Origin: Planctomycetaceae bacterium
GTDB taxonomy: Bacteria; Planctomycetota; Planctomycetia; Pirellulales; UBA1268
Direction: 5' to 3'
Assembly (NCBI GenBank): GCA_947453125.1
Contig: CANGGC010000048.1
Span: forward strand, 1-9,217
Length of the DNA stretch: 9,217 nt
The notes beneath the pieces were generated by a model. That model was given only the letters and a program-made list of their open reading frames with translations, did no database searches and had not been told where the DNA came from. The position numbers were made by a program, and so were the translations under genes. Positions 4,830 through 9,217 of this stretch are shown piece after piece (the first letter of the stretch is position 1; each line of letters begins with the position of its first letter).

Positions 4830-7304
4830 TTATCCGCCCGCCCGGAGGAGCGACAGGAGATCGAGGATCTCCTCCTCCTCGAGCGTGTCGAGGAGCCCCT
4901 GGGGCATCGGTGACACGGTTGCCGGATGGGAGCTTTCAATCTCGCTGCGGAGGAGCTTGAGTGATTCCCCCGAGAGCGCATCGACCTCGACGCCGATCTC
5001 CCGGTCGTTGACCATGTTCGCCCGGCCGGTCACGACCCGGCCGTCGCCGAGGACCCAGGTCGTGGCGTGATACTTGGGATCGACGACCTTCGAAGGCTCG
5101 AGGATCGACGTCAGGATCGCCCGGAGATCAAACCGCTTCCCGATCGCGGAGAGATCGGGGCCGACGGCTGATCCGGACGACCCGAGCCGATGGCACTTGA
5201 GGCACTGCGCTGCGGCCAGCGCCCGCCGGCCGGCGTCGGCATCGCGCGGGGCGAGGGCCTTGTCGAGGTGCGGGGCGAGATCGGCCTGGGTCCACTGCTT
5301 GACGACGGGGCGCGGGGGCTGGTGAGGGAGCGGCTCGCCTTCGACCACAGGCTTTGCGAGGATCGCGAGAGCCTCTGCCAGGGCGGGCCGCTCGTCGTCG
5401 CGAATCGTTGAGAGTAAATCCTTCTCCATCCGGCTGACGATCTGCCTGATGAGATGCCCACCGCGAAACTGTCGGGCCCCGGCAAACCAGTCGAGGAGCC
5501 GGCGGTGGTCCTCGATCGTCCAGGGGCCGTTGGAACGGACCATCGCGTGAACCGCGTGGATTTGATCCTCCTGGCTCGCTGCCGCGTCGAGCCGGCTGAT
5601 CCCCTTCTTGATGGCGCCGGGGGCGCCTGTGGCGATGAGCAGCTCGACGAGCTCGCGCTGCACGAGCGCCGAGGGATGGCCGTCGAGCGCGGCCAGGAGC
5701 CCATGGAGATTTTTCATCTCAGGCGGAGGGATTTCGACGCCACGCGCCAGGGCGATTGAGAGGACGCGAAGCGCGAGGAGCACCGCTGACTCATCGGCGC
5801 CGATTGGGCCGGCAAGCGTCGCCCGGACGACGTCTCCCCGTTCCGCCGCCGCCGCCATCCGCACCCAGGCGAGCAATCCTTCCCCACGGGCAAGCGGCCG
5901 CTCTTCGGCTTTGATCTTCTCGCGCCACGCCGCCACCGGCTGCCGCTCCAGCGCGATCCGCGCCGCCGTCCGCAGCCAGCGGTCCTCCGATCCAAGCTCC
6001 GGCCAGAGGTTTTGAAGCGTGGCCTGATCGGCGGATGTGAGCGGCCCCCCATGAAAGGCCTCGAGCTCGCGGCGTCGGCCCCGGGCAGCCTTCGCCGCGG
6101 CGGCGACCGCGGGATCGAGGGAAGGAGAGGGGGGCACGGCGGCTGTGTCCCCGGTGAACGACACTCTGTAAAGCCCCGACTGCGAGCCGCGGCCGCCGGT
6201 GATGAACCACAGGGCGCCGTCCGGGCCGAATTGCATGTCGCAGACATTCATCGGGCTCCCCTCGGCGAAGAGCTCGTCGGTGCCGGTGTAGCTCGCCCCG
6301 TCGGGAGTGAACCAGGCGGCGAGGATCCGGCCATGCTGCCAGTCGGCCATGTAGAGGGCGTCGCGCCACTTGCCGGGGAAGCCGCCGCGGCGGCCGAAGA
6401 CGACGCCAGTCGGCGAGCCGAGGCCGGTCTCGAGCGTCGCCGGGAGGCTATCAGGATAGGAGGGGGGCCAGTTGAGCGTGCTCCACCGCCAGCCATATTC
6501 GGCCCCCGAGACGACATGGCTGACGCGCGTCGGCCGATACCACGGCTGGCCGACATCCCACTCCATGTCGCTGTCCCAGGTGAACCATTCCCCATCGGCG
6601 TTCCAATCGGCGTCGACCTGATTGCGGAAGCCGCCGGCGAATACCGTCCACTCGTCTCCTTCCGGGGTGAAGCGGAGGAGGTAGCCGACCCGGTCGTCCT
6701 GGCCGCCGTCAGCCGGATCGGGGAGGAGCCGATCGGTGTGCGGATCTCGGTAGGGGGATTCGGGCGATGTCCCTTCGGGAAACGTGACGTCGTTGCCGAC
6801 GATCGACCAGAGCGCTCCGTCGGGGCCGACGGTGAGCTGGTTTTGGCCATGCCCGTAGCGGCTGCGGTAGTCGAAAGATTTGAGTTTTGTGCGGTCGCGG
6901 TAGGTGCCGTCGCCATCGGCGTCGCGGAAGCGCCACAGCTCCTTCGTGTCGCAGGCGTTGACGTAGAGCGAGCCCTCATGGACGAGGACGCCGCGGCAGT
7001 GGCGGAGCGTGTCGTCAAGGCGCGTAAACGACCACTCCCCTTCGGAGGCCTCCGGTGGTGCGAGCCGGGCGACGCCGACGTCGTCGAGGCCGACGATGAT
7101 CCGCCCCGCGTCATCAAAGGCCATCGAGATCCAGGAGCTCTCCGACTCCTGCGCCGAGCGGACGAGCTCCACCTTGAAGCCGGCCGGGACGGTGATCGAC
7201 GTCGGGGGCGTGGCGGACCGCGGCGCGGCGATCGCCGGGGACGCGAGGATCGCCGGGGACGCGAGGATCGCGAGGCACGCGACGAGGAGGAACCGGCGGG
7301 ACAT
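4830..7304 (-). CDS. PVC-type membrane-bound dehydrogenase: beta-propeller, HEAT-like repeats, cytochrome c
   Basis: The protein has 824 residues from the ATG at 7304, chosen because GAAGAGG precedes it by about nine bases; an ATG at 7322 would add six residues. A signal peptide (MSRRFLLVACLAILASPA...) leads into a soluble six-bladed-propeller-like domain, about 35-400. Its blades carry repeats such as VGPDGALWSIVGN and FGPDGALWFITGG, and an acidic DADGDGTYRD loop may bind calcium. This is the arrangement of planctomycete/verrucomicrobial 'putative membrane-bound dehydrogenase' proteins, distantly like PQQ sugar dehydrogenases. An alanine-rich HEAT-like helical stretch spans about 405-640. 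A C-terminal cytochrome c domain has CLKCH at 701-705 and a likely axial Met in SPMPQG (Met800). At 824 residues it is somewhat shorter than many family members. Likely role: oxidation of a sugar or polyol outside the cytoplasm, passing electrons to haem c. Substrate and cofactor cannot be read from sequence. Confidence 0.9.
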   Translation of the reverse strand: MSRRFLLVACLAILASPAILASPAIAAPRSATPPTSITVPAGFKVELVRSAQESESSWISMAFDDAGRIIVGLDDVGVARLAPPEASEGEWSFTRLDDTLRHCRGVLVHEGSLYVNACDTKELWRFRDADGDGTYRDRTKLKSFDYRSRYGHGQNQLTVGPDGALWSIVGNDVTFPEGTSPESPYRDPHTDRLLPDPADGGQDDRVGYLLRFTPEGDEWTVFAGGFRNQVDADWNADGEWFTWDSDMEWDVGQPWYRPTRVSHVVSGAEYGWRWSTLNWPPSYPDSLPATLETGLGSPTGVVFGRRGGFPGKWRDALYMADWQHGRILAAWFTPDGASYTGTDELFAEGSPMNVCDMQFGPDGALWFITGGRGSQSGLYRVSFTGDTAAVPPSPSLDPAVAAAAKAARGRRRELEAFHGGPLTSADQATLQNLWPELGSEDRWLRTAARIALERQPVAAWREKIKAEERPLARGEGLLAWVRMAAAAERGDVVRATLAGPIGADESAVLLALRVLSIALARGVEIPPPEMKNLHGLLAALDGHPSALVQRELVELLIATGAPGAIKKGISRLDAAASQEDQIHAVHAMVRSNGPWTIEDHRRLLDWFAGARQFRGGHLIRQIVSRMEKDLLSTIRDDERPALAEALAILAKPVVEGEPLPHQPPRPVVKQWTQADLAPHLDKALAPRDADAGRRALAAAQCLKCHRLGSSGSAVGPDLSAIGKRFDLRAILTSILEPSKVVDPKYHATTWVLGDGRVVTGRANMVNDREIGVEVDALSGESLKLLRSEIESSHPATVSPMPQGLLDTLEEEEILDLLSLLRAGG
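7231..7266 (-). repeat. 18-bp tandem duplication inside the signal peptide of the dehydrogenase
   Basis: The 18-base unit at 7231-7248 is repeated exactly at 7249-7266, and a degraded third copy follows. In protein it duplicates the six-residue block ILASPA in the hydrophobic core of the signal peptide (AILASPAILASPAIAA). The repeat keeps the frame, so it lengthens the leader without breaking the gene. It probably arose by replication slippage and may vary between strains. Confidence 0.85.
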
Positions 7305-7343
7305 GGTCGTGGCCCTCTTCATTTTCGTGGTCTTGGGAAAGTG

Positions 7344-7383
7344 AAAAAAAGAGGCGGCGGGTCGTGGGCCGACCCGCCGCCTC
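7344..7383 (-). terminator. Strong intrinsic terminator after the TIM-barrel gene
   Basis: Bases 7370-7383 pair perfectly with 7351-7364 to give a 14-bp, almost all G-C stem with the 5-base loop at 7365-7369. On the minus strand it is followed directly by seven T residues (7350-7344). It lies 26 bases past the TIM-barrel stop codon and about 20 bases before the first possible start of the dehydrogenase gene. This is the classic form of a rho-independent terminator. Confidence 0.93.
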
Positions 7384-7390
7384 CCGTGGT

Positions 7391-7400
7391 GACACGTGTC
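7391..7400. promoter_or_regulatory. 10-bp palindrome between the TIM-barrel gene and its terminator
   Basis: GACACGTGTC is perfectly self-complementary and is bracketed by CTCCCG (7381-7386) and CGGGAG (7400-7405), so an alternative stem overlapping the foot of the terminator is possible. It could be a protein-binding site or an RNA structure that competes with termination. Function is not known. Confidence 0.25.
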
Positions 7401-7409
7401 GGGAGCCGA

Positions 7410-8582
7410 TCAGGCCTTGAGGGTCTCGTCGTGGCGGCCGACGGCCGGGGGGAGATCGGCGCGGTGGACGGCATGGAGCGCTGCGATGGCGCCGGCCTTC
7501 TTTTCCGCGTCGTTGTCCTCCCACTCGATGTTGATCGCCCCGGAGTAGCCGGCCCGGTTGAGCTCGACGATCATCTCCTCGACGTTGACGCTGTCGCGTC
7601 GGCTGCCGGCGGTGACGAAGTTCCAGCCGTTGAGCTTGTGGCCCATCGGACGGTGGCCACCGAGGCGCCCGGCGCGGGTCGGGCCGTCGATGACCTGCAC
7701 CCCCTTGATGTGCGCCGTGTGGATCGCGTCGCCGTACTCGCGGATGAAGGCGATCGGGCAGACGCCCTGCCAGACCATGTGGCTGGGATCGATGTTGAAG
7801 CCGACGACGTCGGTGCCGTAGCCCGCCTTGGCGAGGGCCCGGAGATAGTCGCCGGCCGACTCGATATCCCCCATCGCCCGCTCGCCCGGATGACACTCGA
7901 GATCGAACGTCACGCCGTACTTCCGGCAGGCGTCGAACACCGGGGCGAAGCGCTCGACGAGGAGCTCCAAGCTGACGTCGAGGACCTCCGGAATCGGGCA
8001 GCCACCGATCGACTTCGGCCGCGGCGGAAACTCGAAGAAGTGGCTCCAGCAATGGGCCGGCGAGCCGACGAAGCCGGGGACGGCGACGGTCCGATCCTGG
8101 AACTTGCCGAGGTAGTGGGCGAGGCGCACCGACCGGATGAGATCCTTACAGGCCTTCTCCTGCATCAGCTTCCCGACCTCGTCGGGAACGAAATAGGGAT
8201 TGGTGCGCGGCGGCTCGTTGCCGGCCTTCCGCCACTTCACGTAGGCCTCGACCGGCTCGCCGCCGATGAACTGGAGCGTCTTGGCGGAGGGCTCGTCGCC
8301 GAGGACCTGCCCCTGGAGATGGGTGGCAATCGAGAAGATCTCGAGGCCGCGCTTCTTCGCCTTCTCGACCCGGCTCTTCGCATAGGCCTCGGCGCCGCTC
8401 TCGGTGTCGCATTGGGGGAGGTCGAGCTCCCACGAGGCCTCTTCCCAGCCGTCGAAGCCGTTGTTGGCGAGGAAGTCGAGCCAGGTGTCCTCTGGGATAT
8501 CGCCGAACTGGCCGCGGACGAGGCCGATCTGGTGGTAGGAGTGCTTGCCGGCCCGGTGTGTCTTGGTCTGGTGAAAGCCCAT
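7410..8582 (-). CDS. Sugar phosphate isomerase/epimerase-like TIM-barrel protein
   Basis: The protein has 390 residues from the ATG at 8582, chosen because GGGAG stands five bases upstream and the translation then begins MGFHQTKTHRAGKHSYHQIG. Longer versions from upstream starts add only an arginine-rich, shadow-like stretch. It belongs to the AP-endonuclease-2/xylose-isomerase-like TIM-barrel superfamily. Likely metal ligands lie at the ends of successive strands: FDLECHPGE (Glu229), NIDPSHM (Asp265, His268), IHTAHIKG (His288, His291) and INIEWED (Glu353). No signal peptide is visible, so it should act in the cytoplasm, isomerising or epimerising a sugar or sugar acid, or processing a related polyol such as inositol. 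The exact substrate is unknown. It is first in the minus-strand run leading into the dehydrogenase and cyclase-fold genes but is separated from them by a strong terminator. Confidence 0.92.
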   Translation of the reverse strand: MGFHQTKTHRAGKHSYHQIGLVRGQFGDIPEDTWLDFLANNGFDGWEEASWELDLPQCDTESGAEAYAKSRVEKAKKRGLEIFSIATHLQGQVLGDEPSAKTLQFIGGEPVEAYVKWRKAGNEPPRTNPYFVPDEVGKLMQEKACKDLIRSVRLAHYLGKFQDRTVAVPGFVGSPAHCWSHFFEFPPRPKSIGGCPIPEVLDVSLELLVERFAPVFDACRKYGVTFDLECHPGERAMGDIESAGDYLRALAKAGYGTDVVGFNIDPSHMVWQGVCPIAFIREYGDAIHTAHIKGVQVIDGPTRAGRLGGHRPMGHKLNGWNFVTAGSRRDSVNVEEMIVELNRAGYSGAINIEWEDNDAEKKAGAIAALHAVHRADLPPAVGRHDETLKA

Positions 8583-8769
8583 GTCGTCTCCCATGCTGGC
8601 GCCGACTTCCCCGGAGCGGGGGCGGCGGTGAATTGTTCCCCTGGTCTGCCAGCCCACTTCCGACCGCGGTGCGGTGGTGGCCAACCAGACGGCCCAATCG
8701 TCGGCGGTGGCAGCGTTCCTGTAAATCCCCGCCCCTTTCCCACGGCTGCCGGCCGGGGATACAACCAGA

Positions 8770-8797
8770 GGGGGCGGGGCCAGGGGAGTGCGAGGGG
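8770..8797 (+). promoter_or_regulatory. Canonical G-quadruplex-forming motif
   Basis: Four runs of at least four G (8770-8774, 8776-8779, 8783-8786, 8794-8797) are separated by loops of 1, 3 and 7 bases, which meets the usual G-quadruplex rule. It lies about 190 bases upstream of both flanking start codons in a divergent promoter region. A regulatory effect on either gene is possible, but in GC-rich DNA such a motif may also occur by chance. Confidence 0.45.
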
Positions 8798-8805
8798 CCC
8801 GCCCG

Positions 8806-8853
8806 GAGCAGCAGTTAGAGCAGCAGGAAGAGCAGCAGGAAGAGCTTGAGCAG
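8806..8853 (+). repeat. 12-bp tandem repeat, four units
   Basis: The unit GAGCAGCAGGAA occurs twice exactly (8818-8829 and 8830-8841). It is flanked by a copy differing at two or three bases (8806-8817, ending TTA) and a diverged copy (8842-8853). It lies in the intergenic region, directly after the G-quadruplex motif. If translated on the plus strand it would give an EQQE-type repeat, but the frame has no other sign of being a gene. It may be a slippage-prone tract or a run of binding sites. Confidence 0.7.
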
Positions 8854-8990
8854 CCGCGGGGATACCCTGGAATACAAATGGCGGGGCCTCATGGCTCCTT
8901 GGGAATGACGCCTCTCGTGGCGGTCCCCCAGGAAAGCGTCCGATCGACCCATGGCGACCCATGTTGCCCGCGGCGAGGGGAGTCGATGCG

Positions 8991-9217
8991 ATGACGAGCG
9001 ACGACACAGCGCCCGAGGGAGACGGGGCAGCGGCTTCGGCCGACTTCGCCTCTCTCTACGACAGCCTCGCCGGCCGGTTGCTGGGCGCTGCGCGGACGCT
9101 CGGCTGCACCGGCACCGAGGCGGAGGACATCGTTCACGACCTCTTCGTGCGGCTGGTGCGCTCGGGGGCCTGTCTGGGCGACGTCGACGATCCCGAGGCC
9201 TATGCCTTCACGTCGCT
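8991..9217 (+). CDS. ECF-family RNA polymerase sigma factor, N-terminal part (runs off the window)
   Basis: An ATG at 8991 opens a frame that runs to the window end (75 complete codons). The ribosome-binding site is GAGGGGAG, about eight bases upstream. After an acidic, alanine-rich N-terminus, residues 20-60 match sigma region 2: FASLYDSLAGRLLGAARTLG, then TEAEDIVHDLFVRLVRSG, the A-E-D-[IL]-V-x-[DE]-x-F motif that contacts core polymerase. DDPEAYAFTS follows, as expected before the region 2.4 helix. Region 4 and any extra C-terminal domain lie outside the window, so the ECF subgroup cannot be assigned. It is divergent from the TIM-barrel gene and might control it or genes to its right. A 68-codon frame overlaps its start by ATGA but is probably not real. 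Confidence 0.88.
   Translation, partial: MTSDDTAPEGDGAAASADFASLYDSLAGRLLGAARTLGCTGTEAEDIVHDLFVRLVRSGACLGDVDDPEAYAFTS

Larger units (their letters stand above)
8583..8990. other. Divergent intergenic region between the TIM-barrel gene and the second ECF sigma gene
   Basis: These 408 bases separate two divergent genes and should contain both promoters. Open frames here look like GC-rich shadows. On the plus strand they hold a G-quadruplex-type motif (8770-8797), a 12-bp tandem repeat (8806-8853) and a 10-base-spaced direct repeat CGACCCATG (8945-8953 and 8955-8963) just before the sigma gene. On the minus strand GGAAC (8717-8713), an ECF-like -35 element, lies about 130 bases before the TIM-barrel start, but no good -10 partner is seen. 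Confidence 0.5.

Noticed and set aside
8583..8684. Longer N-terminus for the TIM-barrel gene from 8684 or 8594
   Set aside because: The extra residues are Arg/Gly-rich and shadow-like, and the ATG at 8582 has the best ribosome-binding site (GGGAG, five bases).
8713..8717. ECF-type -35 element (GGAAC on the minus strand) upstream of the TIM-barrel gene
   Set aside because: A pentamer alone is weak evidence and no convincing -10 lies 16-18 bases downstream.
6012..8849. 945-codon open frame on the plus strand
   Set aside because: It lies antisense to two well-supported genes and runs straight through the strong terminator. Its translation is a Val/Gly/Ala/Arg/Asp-rich antisense shadow with no domain, and long stop-free antisense frames are expected in DNA with this GC bias.
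8788..8994. 68-codon plus-strand frame overlapping the second sigma start by ATGA, containing the EQQE repeat
   Set aside because: The ATGA overlap hints at translational coupling, but the content is only the tandem repeat plus unstructured sequence, with no good ribosome-binding site.

Overview
The window looks like a piece of a high-GC planctomycete chromosome (class Planctomycetia, probably Pirellulales-like). This is inferred from the gene families: a DUF1559 prepilin-like protein, a beta-propeller/HEAT/cytochrome c protein of the 'PVC-type membrane-bound dehydrogenase' type, a cyclase-fold protein carrying a haem c motif, an AP-endonuclease-2-like TIM barrel and planctomycete-style ECF sigma factors. 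There is no sign of phage, insertion sequence, CRISPR, tRNA or rRNA.

Layout from left to right. (1) 1-528, minus: N-terminal part of a probable apolipoprotein N-acyltransferase, cut by the window edge. (2) 809-1222, minus: small exported protein of unknown function, with a hairpin after its stop. (3) 1379-2332, minus: DUF1559 pseudopilin-like protein; a strong hairpin lies between it and gene 2. (4) 2333-2940: 608-base divergent intergenic region with several perfect inverted repeats. (5) 2941-3516, plus: complete ECF sigma factor. (6) 3576-4727, minus: secreted alpha/alpha-toroid (squalene-cyclase-fold) protein with one CxxCH. (7) 4830-7304, minus: large secreted beta-propeller / helical-repeat / cytochrome c protein. 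(8) 7344-7383: textbook intrinsic terminator. (9) 7410-8582, minus: sugar-phosphate isomerase/epimerase-like TIM barrel. (10) 8583-8990: second divergent intergenic region with a G-quadruplex-type motif and a 12-bp tandem repeat. (11) 8991-end, plus: start of a second ECF sigma factor.

How the genes may work together: the minus-strand block 8582 to 3576 pairs a probably cytoplasmic TIM-barrel sugar enzyme with two exported proteins that each carry a single haem c attachment site. This suggests oxidation of a sugar or polyol outside the cytoplasm, with electrons leaving through c-type haem. That pathway is inference: no substrate can be read from the sequence. A second minus-strand block (2332 to 809) makes a pseudopilin-like protein and a small secreted protein. 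Each block is flanked by a divergently transcribed ECF sigma gene, which is a plausible but unproven regulatory arrangement. Nothing here is clearly a new system. The points most worth following up are the haem c/toroid fusion, the terminator placed inside the apparent sugar-oxidation operon, and strong local over-representation of the hexamer CGATCG.
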